A stretch of 64,000 bases of DNA, from NCBI RefSeq assembly GCF_003258365.1, contig NZ_QHKM01000009.1:62001-126000 (forward strand). Reading direction: 5' to 3'. How positions within the stretch are numbered: the stretch's first letter is position 1; every line of letters starts with the position of its first letter. Below are positions 1 to 9,656 of the stretch, piece by piece. The translations under genes were made by a program, and so were the position numbers. The notes under the pieces were generated by a model. That model made no database searches, was not told the DNA's origin, and worked only from the letters and a program-made list of their open reading frames with translations. This DNA comes from Hymenobacter edaphi (GTDB lineage: Bacteria; Bacteroidota; Bacteroidia; Cytophagales; Hymenobacteraceae).

Positions 1-3000
1 CCGGTCCGCAGCACCTGGCCGGCCAGGCTCAAGATGCGCCAGCCTTTAACCGGCGCCGCCGCCTCGATGCGCAGCAGGTCGGTGGCCGGATTCGGGAATA
101 CGGTAGCCGTGAAAACGGCCGATCCGCTCAGCACCCGCACTTCCGAAAGCGTGGCCGTGCCGTCGCGGTCAACCTGGCGCAGGCGGTAGTACACCGGGCC
201 AACGGGGCGGCGCGCATCCTGGAAGGCGTATTGACGGCCGGTGCTGCTGTGCCCGGCGGCCTGCACCTGGCCAATGGCTTCAAACTCCTGGCCACCGTTG
301 GTAGAGCGCTGCACCTCGAAGTAGGCGCTGTTTTTCTCCTGGGCGGTGGTCCACTTCAGCAGGGCGCCTTCGCCCTGGCGCTGGGCCGTAAACCCGGTCA
401 GCGTGACGGGCAGCGGGTTGGTGCCGGCCGCGGTGGCATTCGTAGCCAGGCTGAAGTCGCCGAGGGCGGTGATGCTGGCCGCAACGGTGCCGCTGAGGAA
501 GCTGGGCCCGGTGGCGGTGATGGTGACGGTGGGCGTGCCCAGGTCGGTGTAGGCGGTGCTGCCGTTGGGCGAGCTGGCCAGGCGCAGGGTGGCCGCGTCG
601 TTCACGCCGTCGTCTTCACCAAAGGCCAGCTCCACGCTGCCGCCGGTGAGGGTGGCGCCGCCGGCTTCCTGGCTGAGGGCCACGTAGCGCACGGCCGACA
701 CGTTGGTCAGCGGCGCCGTGACGCCGCGGCTGTTGCCGGTCAGCTCCTGCAGGCGGGCGGTGTAGCCGCTGGCCGGGCCGTTGCTGGCCTGGGCCACCGT
801 CAGCGTCGCGGGGCGGTAAAAGCCCAGGCTGCCGCCCAGCGGGAAGGTCAGCGTGGCGGCCGTGGCGTTGGCGGCCGTGGGCAGCGTCAGGGCGTTGACG
901 TAGCTATTGGCGTTGCCCCCGGTAAGGGTGCCCGTCACCACCAAGCGCGTCGAGGGGGTAAACTGCAGCACGCCGCGGGTCAGCGTCACGTTGGCCACGG
1001 TGAGGGTGTTGGTCAGTTCAATGGTCACGTTAGCGGTCCGGTTCAGCACCAGTGAGGCCAGCATGCGCGCCGCCGTCGAGTTGACGAAAGCCAGCGTGCC
1101 GACGCTGCCCGTGCCGGTAAAGGCGAGGGCGCTGGTTGCGGAGCCCCGCAGCTGGCCGGCCACCGAGACAATGGGGCCGTCACTGGTGAGCGTACGACCG
1201 TTCAGCACCAGAATGCCGGAGGTAAGATTGAGGTTGGTGACGGTCAGGTCGGCTCCCAGGAACAGCTCGTCGGTGGCGTCGGCCAGGTTGAGGGTGAGCG
1301 TGCCCAGGGTTTCGCCCGCGCCCAGGTACAGGGTGCCGGGGGCCGAGGTACCGGCCGGCTTGGTCACATCCACGGTGGCGGCGGCGGCGGCCGTCAGCAC
1401 GCCGCTGCCCACGAAGGTGCCGTTACCGGTCAGCGCCAGCGTGTTGCCGTTCAGGGCCAGCGAGGTGCCGGTGTTCTGCGTCAGGCCGCCGCTGGTGACG
1501 GTGCCCAGGTTCAGGTTGGTGCTGCCGCCGGTGGCAGCCAGCACGCCGCCGGCCGTGTTGTTATTGGTCAGGCGGAACAGGTTGATGGCGTTGCCGTTGC
1601 CGGTCAGCGTCTGCGGGGTGGTACCGTCGAGCACCAGGGTGTAGGAGTTGTCGGCGGTGCCGTAGGTCACGGTGCCGAGCAGGGTGAAGTTGCCCAGCAG
1701 GCTCAGGGTGGTAAAGGTCGGGCTGCTGCTGCCGGCAAAGCCGTTGTAGCCCGTCACGTTGTCCACCGTGAAGTTGCCGCGGATAACGGTGGTGCCGGTG
1801 GGTAGGGTCTTGGTACCGCTGGTGAGCTTGAGGTTGCCGTAGCCGCCGCTGGGGGTGCGGCTGGCCGGCACGGCGTAGGTACCGGCCTGGGCGTAGTCGA
1901 CGGTGCTGCTGGCGGCCACCGCGCCGAAGGTGAAGCTGGGCGCCGTATTGAGCACCGTCAGGGTGCTGTTGGCGCTCAGGTCGAGGGTGCCGGTCAGGTT
2001 GAAGCCGGCCGGAATGGTCAGGTTCACGGCGGCCGTGCCGTCGCCCACCACCACTTTGCTGCCGGTGCCCAGCGTCAGGCTGGCCGTCAGCGTCGGGGCG
2101 AGGTTATTGACTAAGTTCAGGGTGATGCCGGGGTCGGTTAGGCTGGTGGGCGAGGCACCGCTGCCGTCGGGGTTCAGGCCGAAGGTGGCCGGGTCGTTGA
2201 GCGCGCCGGAGGCCTTGGCGTAGTACACGGGCAGCAGCACCGTGAAATTGGTGGTGCTGGTGGCCGTCTGGCCGCCTACCGCCACGCTCACCGGGCCGGT
2301 GGTGGCGCCGGCCGGCACCAGGGCCTGCACCTCGGTGCTGCTCACGAAGGTGACACTGGTAGCGGCCGTGCCGTTGAAGAGCACGCCGGTGCCCCCGCTC
2401 ACGAAGTTGGTGCCGGTAATGGTGACGGGCGTGTTGATCAGGCCCTGATCCGGGGTAAAGGAAACGATGGTGGGCGCCGGGGCCGGCGAACCGTACAGGG
2501 CCACGTCGTCGATGCTCCACCGCTCGGCCCCGTCGTTGGTGGTCGGGACGATGCGCACGCGTACCTGCGTTGCCGAGGCCGGCAGGTTGATTTTCACCGT
2601 GCTGTAGCCATCGGTGTTGCGCACTCCGCCGCCCGACGGCACAAAGGGCACCGGCGTGTTGTCGCCGTCGTAGGTGGTTTCGGCCACGCCGGTGGCCGTG
2701 TAGTCCCAGCGCGCGTTGTTGTTGCCGCCCACCAGCAGGGTGCTGCGCCAGGTCGTGCCGTTGTCCAGGCTAACCTCCACCGTCACGTTATCAGAGGCAT
2801 CCATGCCGTTGCCGGTCGAGCCAACGGAGAAGGCCCCGAGGCGGAACGTGACGTAGGCATTGCTGTAGCCCACCAACGACTGGTTGGCGAAAGTGGCCGT
2901 GGGCGAAGCCCCCGTGGCCAGCCAGGCTTTGGCGCTGCTGGTGAAGAAGGGCGAATTAGCCGGGGAACTGCCGCCGGTGCTGTTGCCCGCCACCGTGGCC

Positions 3001-5084
3001 ACGCTGCCGGTGTACGTCCAGGCAATGGTGGGCTGGTTGTCCTCAAAATCCTGGAAGACCAGCGGGGCGGGCAGCACCGTGAAGGCTACGGCGCTGCTGC
3101 TGCCGCCGCCGGGAGCCGGGTTGGTTACCGTCACGCTGTAGGAGCCGGCCGTAGCCACGGCCGCCGCCGGCACGGTGGCCGTCAGCGAGGTGGCCGAGAC
3201 AAACGTGGTGGCTAGGTCCGCGCCGTTGAAGGTCAGTGCCGAGCCGGCTACGAAGTTGGTCCCGGTGGCGGTCAGCGTGAAAGCGCCGCTGCCGGCCAGG
3301 CGGTTAGCGGGGCTCAGGCTGCTGAGCGTGGGCGCGGGGTTGTCGATCAGGAAGCTGCTGCCCGAGGTACCGGTGCCGCCGGGCGTGGTCACGGCCAGGG
3401 GGCCGGCCGTCACCCCGCTCGGCGCGGTGGCCGTGATGCTGGTGCTGCTGTTGACGGTAAAGCTGGCGGCGGCTACCCCGTTGAAGGTCACGGCCGTGGC
3501 GCCGGTAAAATCGGTGCCGCTGATGGCAACCACGGTACCGGCCGAGCCGCTGGGCGGGTTGAAGCTGGTTACCGTCGGGGCCGGAATGGGCGTGGCGGTG
3601 GTTACCGCGAGCAGCGTGGGGGTGGTCTGCAGGTTGGGCACGGCGTCCTCGGCCACCGCGTACACGTCGTAGGCGGTGCTGGCCGTCAGGCCGCCGATGG
3701 CCGCTGTGGCGGCCGTGTTGGCGGTGGCGTTGGTGATGGAGCCCGATTGGGCCGCGGCGCTGCCGCTGGCGTCCTGCCCGGCTTTCACCTGGGCACTCGT
3801 GGGGGCCGCGGCGCCGCTGGCCAGCACCACGTAGTAGGTTTTGCCGACTTCGTTAATCGTCGAAGAAAGCGTAAAGCCGGTGGTGGTAACGCCCGAAGCC
3901 GCAGGCGAACCGCTGCCAAACGTGGGCGGCGTGGTATCGGGCGAAAGGGTCGTCACTTCCAGCAGCGTCGCGGCGGTCTGCAGGTTGGGCACGGCGTCCT
4001 CGGCCACCACGTACACGTCGTAGGCGGTGCTGGCCGTCAGGCCGCTGATGGCCGCTGTGGCGGCCGTGTTGGCGGTGGCGTTGGTGATGGAGCCCGATTG
4101 GGCCGCGGCGCTGCCGCTGGCGTCCTGCCCGGCTTTCACCTGGGCACTCGTGGGGGCCGTGGCGCCGTCGGGGAGCACCACGTAGTAGGTTTTGCCGACT
4201 TCATCAATAGTAGAGGAAAGCGTGAAGCCGGTGGCCGTAGTGCCCGAAGCCGCGGGCGAACCAGTGGCGAAGGTAGGCGGGGTTGTGTCGGCAGGAGTTG
4301 TACCCGTAGTGAAGCTAACCGATACTTCATCAATAGCAAGGCCATGATCTGTACCATTGTGGTCTACATCTTTCCACCGTAGCATGATGTAGCGTCCAGC
4401 AGCTAGTGGGCTCGAAGTCAAATCAATAGTAGTAGCTGCTATTTGCACTCTATTTGCTGGCGCGTTGCCGTTTAAGGATGCAGCAGAACTGGTGTTAATA
4501 GGGCTGGTAAAATTGAGCGCTGCAACATCTGTCCAGCCGGCATCTGCTGTAGGGGCACCACTTGCAACGCCAATAGGAGTTAACGTGGTTATTTGTGACG
4601 CACTTGTTTGATAAGAAAAGGTTATGACGTTGGGTGTCGTGTTGCCACCATTGCGCCACTGCTCTCCTACATATGATATCGAAAGGGAGGTAATTGGGGC
4701 ACCAGTATTATTCTGGAAAAGAATGCCATGAGCAAAACTTCCAGCCGCAGCATTGCTTGAGCCAAGCGTTCCAAGTGCTCTGTCCGTTGCCGAAGCAGCT
4801 CCGTAGCTGTATAAATTGCCGCCATTTGCCCCGCCAGCATCAGCAACGATGGACGTGCCTGTACCAGTTCGCTGAGAGTATAGTCCAACAATGGTCCCGT
4901 TCTGGGTGAAGGTTGCACTACCTGAAACGGGTAGTGCATCGAAGTTTTGACCATAAGTTGGATTGCTACCCGTTAGAATAACCTGCCCCCACCCTACCAG
5001 CGGCGAGCAGAAAAACAACAGGGCGACAAGCCACCTCAAGCGTCGGCGTGGACCGGCGGAACTACGGGTAAGTTGTTGTGTCAT
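1..5084 (-). CDS. T9SS-secreted multidomain adhesin-like protein (C-terminus cut by window edge)
   Basis: An open frame of 1694 codons runs from an ATG at 5084 to the left edge without a stop; roughly the last 40 residues are missing. A signal peptide (about residues 1-34, ending PLVGWGQ) is followed by an N-terminal beta domain (35-262), two nearly identical 117-residue Fn3-like repeats (about 263-497), IPT/TIG-like domains, a region resembling a choice-of-anchor/MAM domain (about 670-860), another IPT domain, a long stretch of short beta repeats, and a closing module with LKWTTAQEKNSAYFEVQRS and YYRLRQVDRDG. The start of a type A sorting domain (FPNPATDLLRI) is visible near residue 1655. 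This architecture is known from T9SS cargo in Bacteroidota. Surface attachment or adhesion is inferred; the ligand cannot be read. The first 700 bp of the gene are clearly more AT-rich than the rest. Confidence 0.9.
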   Translation of the reverse strand, partial: MTQQLTRSSAGPRRRLRWLVALLFFCSPLVGWGQVILTGSNPTYGQNFDALPVSGSATFTQNGTIVGLYSQRTGTGTSIVADAGGANGGNLYSYGAASATDRALGTLGSSNAAAGSFAHGILFQNNTGAPITSLSISYVGEQWRNGGNTTPNVITFSYQTSASQITTLTPIGVASGAPTADAGWTDVAALNFTSPINTSSAASLNGNAPANRVQIAATTIDLTSSPLAAGRYIMLRWKDVDHNGTDHGLAIDEVSVSFTTGTTPADTTPPTFATGSPAASGTTATGFTLSSTIDEVGKTYYVVLPDGATAPTSAQVKAGQDASGSAAAQSGSITNATANTAATAAISGLTASTAYDVYVVAEDAVPNLQTAATLLEVTTLSPDTTPPTFGSGSPAASGVTTTGFTLSSTINEVGKTYYVVLASGAAAPTSAQVKAGQDASGSAAAQSGSITNATANTAATAAIGGLTASTAYDVYAVAEDAVPNLQTTPTLLAVTTATPIPAPTVTSFNPPSGSAGTVVAISGTDFTGATAVTFNGVAAASFTVNSSTSITATAPSGVTAGPLAVTTPGGTGTSGSSFLIDNPAPTLSSLSPANRLAGSGAFTLTATGTNFVAGSALTFNGADLATTFVSATSLTATVPAAAVATAGSYSVTVTNPAPGGGSSSAVAFTVLPAPLVFQDFEDNQPTIAWTYTGSVATVAGNSTGGSSPANSPFFTSSAKAWLATGASPTATFANQSLVGYSNAYVTFRLGAFSVGSTGNGMDASDNVTVEVSLDNGTTWRSTLLVGGNNNARWDYTATGVAETTYDGDNTPVPFVPSGGGVRNTDGYSTVKINLPASATQVRVRIVPTTNDGAERWSIDDVALYGSPAPAPTIVSFTPDQGLINTPVTITGTNFVSGGTGVLFNGTAATSVTFVSSTEVQALVPAGATTGPVSVAVGGQTATSTTNFTVLLPVYYAKASGALNDPATFGLNPDGSGASPTSLTDPGITLNLVNNLAPTLTASLTLGTGSKVVVGDGTAAVNLTIPAGFNLTGTLDLSANSTLTVLNTAPSFTFGAVAASSTVDYAQAGTYAVPASRTPSGGYGNLKLTSGTKTLPTGTTVIRGNFTVDNVTGYNGFAGSSSPTFTTLSLLGNFTLLGTVTYGTADNSYTLVLDGTTPQTLTGNGNAINLFRLTNNNTAGGVLAATGGSTNLNLGTVTSGGLTQNTGTSLALNGNTLALTGNGTFVGSGVLTAAAAATVDVTKPAGTSAPGTLYLGAGETLGTLTLNLADATDELFLGADLTVTNLNLTSGILVLNGRTLTSDGPIVSVAGQLRGSATSALAFTGTGSVGTLAFVNSTAARMLASLVLNRTANVTIELTNTLTVANVTLTRGVLQFTPSTRLVVTGTLTGGNANSYVNALTLPTAANATAATLTFPLGGSLGFYRPATLTVAQASNGPASGYTARLQELTGNSRGVTAPLTNVSAVRYVALSQEAGGATLTGGSVELAFGEDDGVNDAATLRLASSPNGSTAYTDLGTPTVTITATGPSFLSGTVAASITALGDFSLATNATAAGTNPLPVTLTGFTAQRQGEGALLKWTTAQEKNSAYFEVQRSTNGGQEFEAIGQVQAAGHSSTGRQYAFQDARRPVGPVYYRLRQVDRDGTATLSEVRVLSGSAVFTATVFPNPATDLLRIEAAAPVKGWRILSLAGQVLRT

Positions 5085-5125
5085 GCAATCAGGCTGAAGG
5101 AAGAGAGTTGGAGCGAACTAAGATA

Positions 5126-5133
5126 CAAAAGTA
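5126..5133 (-). promoter_or_regulatory. Putative -7 box of the first T9SS protein gene
   Basis: TACTTTTG on the minus strand matches the Bacteroidota -7 consensus TAnnTTTG and lies about 41 nt before the ATG. No good -33 TTTG is visible at the usual 19-21 nt spacing, so this is only a candidate. Confidence 0.35.
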
Positions 5134-5203
5134 CCATTTGCGCCCCCCTGCCTGTCGAGTTCGTTGTTAACGAATTGTTATGTAGCCGTTATCCGTAGGC
5201 CAC

Positions 5204-5237
5204 AAAAAAAGCCCCTGCCGGCTGGCAGGGGCTTTTT
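5204..5237 (-). terminator. Intrinsic terminator after the IPT/TIG protein gene
   Basis: The stem AGCCCCTGCC / GGCAGGGGCT is flanked by an A-run on one side and a T-run on the other, so it could terminate in both directions. It sits 22 nt past the stop of the minus-strand IPT/TIG gene. Confidence 0.8.
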
Positions 5238-5258
5238 CGTACGGAAGGCAGCGCGGGG

Positions 5259-8200
5259 CTAGCGCTTGGAAATGCGGCTGGTAGCCACGCCTTCGCGGGT
5301 CGAAATTTTCACCAGGTATTGTCCGGTCGGCAACTGGCGCAGGTCCAGGCTACCATCGGCGGCCAGACGGCCGCTCCACACGGGCCGGCCCAGCATGTCG
5401 AGCACCGTTACCTCGGCCGCGGGCACGGCACCGGCCAAGCGCACGTGCAGCTGGTCGGTCACCGGGTTGGGGTACACGCTCAGGCCCTGCAGCTTACCGG
5501 CATGGGCGGCCGTGGTGCTCGTCACCGTGAAGGTTACGGTGCTGGTGGCCGTGCCGCCCGGCGTGGTCACCGAGATAGTGCCCGACGTAGCGCCGGTCGG
5601 CACCGTGGCCGTGATGGACGTAGCCGATACCACCGTGAAGCTCGGCGCATTCACCCCGTTGAAGGCCACGGCCGTGGCGCCGGTCAGGTTGGTACCCGTA
5701 ATCGTCACCACCGTACCCACCGTACCGCTCGTCGGCGTAACCGCCGTGATGGTCGGGGCCGGGTTGGGCACCGTCACGGTGAAGCTGGCCGTCGAGGTGG
5801 CCGTGCCGCCCGGCGTGGTCACGGCAATGGTGCCGGAGGTGGCGCCCGTCGGCACCGTGGCCGTGATGGAAGTGGCCGAGTTGACGCTGAAGGTCGTGGC
5901 CGCCGTGCCGTTGAACGTTACCGCCGTGGCGCCGGTCAGGTTGGTGCCGGTGATGGTCACCACCGTGCCCACCGGGCCGCTCGTCGGCGTGAAGCTGGCC
6001 ACGGTCGGGGCCGGAATCGGGGCGGGCGTCACCGTGAAGGTGGCCGCCGCCGACGTGCCGCCGCCCGGGGCCGGGCTGGTCACGGTCACGTTGTAGGTGC
6101 CGGCCGTGGCAATGGCCGAGGCCGGCACGCTGGCCGTCAGCGAGGTGGCCGACCCGAACGTGGTGGTCAGCGCCGCCCCGTTGAAGGTGACGACCGAGCC
6201 CGATACGAAGCCCGTGCCCGTCACCGTGAGCGTGAAGCCCGCGCCGCCGGCCACGGCCGTGTTGGGCGCCAGCGCCGTGATGGTCGGCACCGGGTTGGGC
6301 ACCGTCACGGTGAAGCTGGCCGTCGAGGTGGCCGTGCCGCCCGGCGTGGTCACGGCAATGGGGCCGGAGGTGGCGCCAGCCGGCACCGTCGCCGTGATGG
6401 ACGTAGCCGACACCACCGTGAAACCGGTGGCTGCCGTGCCGTTGAAGGCCACGGTCGTGGCGCCGGTCAAATTGGTGCCGGTGATGGTCACCACGGTACC
6501 TACCGGGCCGCTCGTCGGCGTGAAGCTGGCAATGGCCGGGGCCGGCGTCGGCGCCGTCACGGTGAACGTCACGGCCGAAGAAGTGCCGCCGCCCGGGGCC
6601 GGGCTGGTCACGGTTACATTGTAAGTGCCGGCCGTGGCAATGGCTGAAGCCGGCACCGCCGCCGTCAGCGAGGTGGCCGACACAAACGTGGTGGTCAAAG
6701 CCGCGCCATTGAAATTGATGACCGAACCGGCCACGAAGCCCGTGCCAGTAGCAGTCAGCGTGAAGCCGGCGCTACCAGCTACGGCCGTGTTCGGCGCAAC
6801 GCTGGTCAGCGTCGGGGCCGGGTTGGGCACCGTCACGGTGAAGCTGGCCGTCGAAGTAGCCGTGCCGCCGGGCGTGGTCACGGCAACGGCGCCGGAGGTG
6901 GCGCCCGTCGGCACCGTGGCCGTGATGGAAGTGGCCGAGTTGACGCTGAAGGTCGTGGCCGCCGTGCCGTTAAACGTTACCGCCGTGGCGCCGGTCAGGT
7001 TGGTGCCGGTGATGGTCACCACCGTGCCCACCGGGCCGCTCGTCGGCGTGAAGCTGGCCACGGTCGGGGCCGGAATCGGGGCGGGCGTCACCGTGAAGGT
7101 GGCCGCCGCCGACGTGCCGCCGCCCGGGGCCGGGCTGGTCACGGTCACGTTGTAAGTGCCGGCCGTGGCAATGGCCGAGGCCGGCACGCTGGCCGTCAGC
7201 GAGGTGGCCGACCCGAACGTGGTGGTCAGCGCCGCCCCGTTGAAGGTGACGACCGAGCCCGATACGAAGCCCGTGCCCGTCACCGTGAGCGTGAAGCCCG
7301 CGCCGCCGGCCACGGCCGTGTTGGGCGCCAGCGCCGTGATGGTCGGCACCGGGTTGGGCACCGTCACGGTGAAGCTGGCCGTCGAGGTGGCCGTGCCGCC
7401 CGGCGTGGTCACGGCGATGGGGCCGGAGGTGGCGCCCGTCGGCACCGTGGCCGAAATCGTGGTGGCGTTGGTCACGCTGAAGGTCGTGGCCGCCGTGCCG
7501 TTGAAGCTCACCGCAGTAGCGCCGGTGAAATCCGAGCCGGTGATGGTCACCACGGTACCTACCGGACCGCTCGTCGGGGTGAAGCTGGCAATGGCCGGGG
7601 CCGGCGTCGGAGTCGTCACGGTAAAGGCCGCCGTCGAAGTAGCCGTACCGCCGGGCGTGGTCACGGCAATGGTGCCGGAGGTAGCGCCCGTCGGCACCGT
7701 GGCCGAAATAGAAGTAGCCGAGTTAACGGTGAAGCTGGTAGCCGCCGTGCCGTTGAAGGCCACGGCCGTGGCGCCGGTTAGGTTGGTACCCGTAATCGTC
7801 ACCACCGTGCCCACCGGGCCGCTCGTCGGCGTGAAGCTCGTAACGGCCGGGGCCGGGGTAGCGGAAGTTACAGTGAAGGGCAGCGCCGCGGAGGTACCAC
7901 CGCCGGGAGCCGGGTTGGTCACGGTCACGTTGTAGGTGCCGGCCGTGGCAATGGCCGAAGCCGGCACCGCCGCCGTCAGCTGGGCAGCCGAAACGAACGT
8001 GGTCGGCAGGGCCGTCCCGTTGAAATTCACCACCGAAGAGCCCAGGAAGTTGGAGCCGTTTACCGTCAGCGTGAAGTCCGCGCCGCCGGCCGCAGCCGTG
8101 TTGGGGGCCAGGCTGGTCAGCGTCGGGGCCGGGTTGGGAGCCGTCACCGTGAAGTTCAGGCTCGAGGTAGCCGTACCGCCGGGCGTGGTCACGGCAACGG

Positions 8201-9494
8201 CGCCGGAGGTGGCGCCCGTCGGCACCGTGGCCGAAATGGAAGTAGCCGAGTTAACGGTGAAGCTGGTAGCCGCCGTGCCGTTGAACGTTACCGAGGTAGC
8301 ACCAGTGAAATTCGAGCCGTTGATGGTTACCACCGTGCCCGCCGGGCCGCTCAGTGGCGAAAAGCTGGCAATGGTCGGGGCCTGGGTAGCGACGTTGATG
8401 GGCGCAAAAGCCACGCCCCGGAACACCGTATTCGCCGGCGCCGCTTTGATGGTTGCCAGCGACGAGCCGGCAGTGGGGGCCGCGTTGTAGCCCGTCGCGT
8501 CGGTAGCCGAGTACAGCCCGGTAGTGCCGGTGGCAAACAGCGTGGCCGAGTTGCCCGAAGCCTGCACGGTCAGGCCGCGCAGCCCCGCCGTCGAGGCAAT
8601 GACGCCGTTGTAGGTCCAGGTGCCACTTACCAGCGAGTATTTGTTGATGCCGCCGCCCGCGCCCGAGCGGTCATCGGCCACGTAGGCCACGTCGGGGCCG
8701 GGCACCGTGGCATCCAGGTCCACCAGCACAAAGCCGTAGGGCGAAGGGGTAGCCCCGTTGCCCGGGATGACCAGCGTAGTGGTCTGGCCCGCCGTGGTGG
8801 GCAGGCCAGTGCCCACGGTATTCACCCCGATATTCGAGCCCGAGCTGGAGGAAATGTAAAGCTGCCCGCCGTAGATGCCGACCGCGCGCACGTTAGTGGG
8901 TGCGGTGCTCAGCAGCGTGGAGGTGGTGGCCCCCAGCGTGGCGTAACGGGTGCCGCCGCTGCTGGTGGGCGAGCCGGTGCCGGCCAGCCAGAAGCGCGAG
9001 CCGTCGTCGGTGGCCGCGCCGCGCGGGCTGCTGGCCAAGTAGGCGTCGGTCAGCCCGGTGGAGGTGTCTACGTTGCCATTCACGTCGATGCGCGCCACGA
9101 CGCGCGCCGCGGCCGAGGCCGTAACCGAGGCCGTGGCCGGGGCCGCGTCGTAGCCTACCAGCGTCAGGTAGCGCCGGTCCGTCGAGAGGGTCAGCATGCC
9201 TTCCGAGGTGGCGCTGGCCGTGAGCGTAAACTGTTTCTGAGTGCCGCTGCCGGCCGTCGGCAGGGCAATGGACTGGACGAGGTTGCCGTTAGGCGTGTAC
9301 TCGTCCAGAAACACGGCGGCGGCCGTGCCGGAAGCCACGGCCGCCGTGCCGTCGCCCACGCGCACGACGACAAGGTTGCCGGAAGTAAAAGGAGCAGCCT
9401 GTAAGGAAAGTGTGCTGGCGGCCAGCAGGGCTGTCAGGCAGCTCAGGTGCCACCTGCTCGCCCTCGCGGTTGTAGATGTTGTTTTCACGGGCAT
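5259..9494 (-). CDS. T9SS-secreted protein with 11 IPT/TIG domains
   Basis: A 1411-residue secreted protein. A signal peptide (1-33) is followed by a propeller-like N-terminal region (about 34-368, with phrases such as DEYTPNGNLVQSIALP), then eleven IPT/TIG immunoglobulin-like domains of about 85 residues (about 369-1315) of two alternating types, one with TPTSGPVGTVVTITG and one with APNTAVAGGAGFTLTV, and a type A sorting domain (YPNPVTDQLHVRL ... TSRISKR). T9SS would export it and anchor or release it at the cell surface. Domains 9-10 are copies of domains 5-6 at DNA level with a 1059-bp period, so the array has been homogenised recently. The specific ligand is unknown. It is flanked by two other T9SS cargo genes on the same strand, each with its own terminator. 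Confidence 0.93.
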   Translation of the reverse strand: MPVKTTSTTARASRWHLSCLTALLAASTLSLQAAPFTSGNLVVVRVGDGTAAVASGTAAAVFLDEYTPNGNLVQSIALPTAGSGTQKQFTLTASATSEGMLTLSTDRRYLTLVGYDAAPATASVTASAAARVVARIDVNGNVDTSTGLTDAYLASSPRGAATDDGSRFWLAGTGSPTSSGGTRYATLGATTSTLLSTAPTNVRAVGIYGGQLYISSSSGSNIGVNTVGTGLPTTAGQTTTLVIPGNGATPSPYGFVLVDLDATVPGPDVAYVADDRSGAGGGINKYSLVSGTWTYNGVIASTAGLRGLTVQASGNSATLFATGTTGLYSATDATGYNAAPTAGSSLATIKAAPANTVFRGVAFAPINVATQAPTIASFSPLSGPAGTVVTINGSNFTGATSVTFNGTAATSFTVNSATSISATVPTGATSGAVAVTTPGGTATSSLNFTVTAPNPAPTLTSLAPNTAAAGGADFTLTVNGSNFLGSSVVNFNGTALPTTFVSAAQLTAAVPASAIATAGTYNVTVTNPAPGGGTSAALPFTVTSATPAPAVTSFTPTSGPVGTVVTITGTNLTGATAVAFNGTAATSFTVNSATSISATVPTGATSGTIAVTTPGGTATSTAAFTVTTPTPAPAIASFTPTSGPVGTVVTITGSDFTGATAVSFNGTAATTFSVTNATTISATVPTGATSGPIAVTTPGGTATSTASFTVTVPNPVPTITALAPNTAVAGGAGFTLTVTGTGFVSGSVVTFNGAALTTTFGSATSLTASVPASAIATAGTYNVTVTSPAPGGGTSAAATFTVTPAPIPAPTVASFTPTSGPVGTVVTITGTNLTGATAVTFNGTAATTFSVNSATSITATVPTGATSGAVAVTTPGGTATSTASFTVTVPNPAPTLTSVAPNTAVAGSAGFTLTATGTGFVAGSVINFNGAALTTTFVSATSLTAAVPASAIATAGTYNVTVTSPAPGGGTSSAVTFTVTAPTPAPAIASFTPTSGPVGTVVTITGTNLTGATTVAFNGTAATGFTVVSATSITATVPAGATSGPIAVTTPGGTATSTASFTVTVPNPVPTITALAPNTAVAGGAGFTLTVTGTGFVSGSVVTFNGAALTTTFGSATSLTASVPASAIATAGTYNVTVTSPAPGGGTSAAATFTVTPAPIPAPTVASFTPTSGPVGTVVTITGTNLTGATAVTFNGTAATTFSVNSATSITATVPTGATSGTIAVTTPGGTATSTASFTVTVPNPAPTITAVTPTSGTVGTVVTITGTNLTGATAVAFNGVNAPSFTVVSATSITATVPTGATSGTISVTTPGGTATSTVTFTVTSTTAAHAGKLQGLSVYPNPVTDQLHVRLAGAVPAAEVTVLDMLGRPVWSGRLAADGSLDLRQLPTGQYLVKISTREGVATSRISKR
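5760..7446 (-). repeat. Intragenic direct repeat, 1059-bp period
   Basis: Positions about 5760-6387 and 6819-7446 are nearly identical DNA offset by 1059 bp (353 codons). They encode the same two IPT/TIG domains with more than 150 consecutive identical residues and only scattered silent changes, for example GTTGAACG against GTTAAACG. Confidence 0.85.
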
Positions 9495-9603
9495 AAAGCC
9501 ATTAAAAGGTGGAATGTCAGGTTACGCAACGTCGCTCGGGAGGCGGCGTCGCGGTCCGGGCTTCATACTGAATTAGCCGGGGCCGCGTTGCTGCCGGGAG
9601 CAT

Positions 9604-9640
9604 AAAAAAAGCTCCCCGCCGGAGCGGGGAGCTTTCTTTT
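9604..9640 (-). terminator. Intrinsic terminator after the HYDIN-like T9SS protein gene
   Basis: GCTCCCCGC pairs with GCGGGGAGC around a short loop. Read on the minus strand it is followed by seven T residues. It lies 17 nt past the stop of the upstream minus-strand gene. Confidence 0.85.
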
Positions 9641-9656
9641 CCATCAGCAGTTGGAA

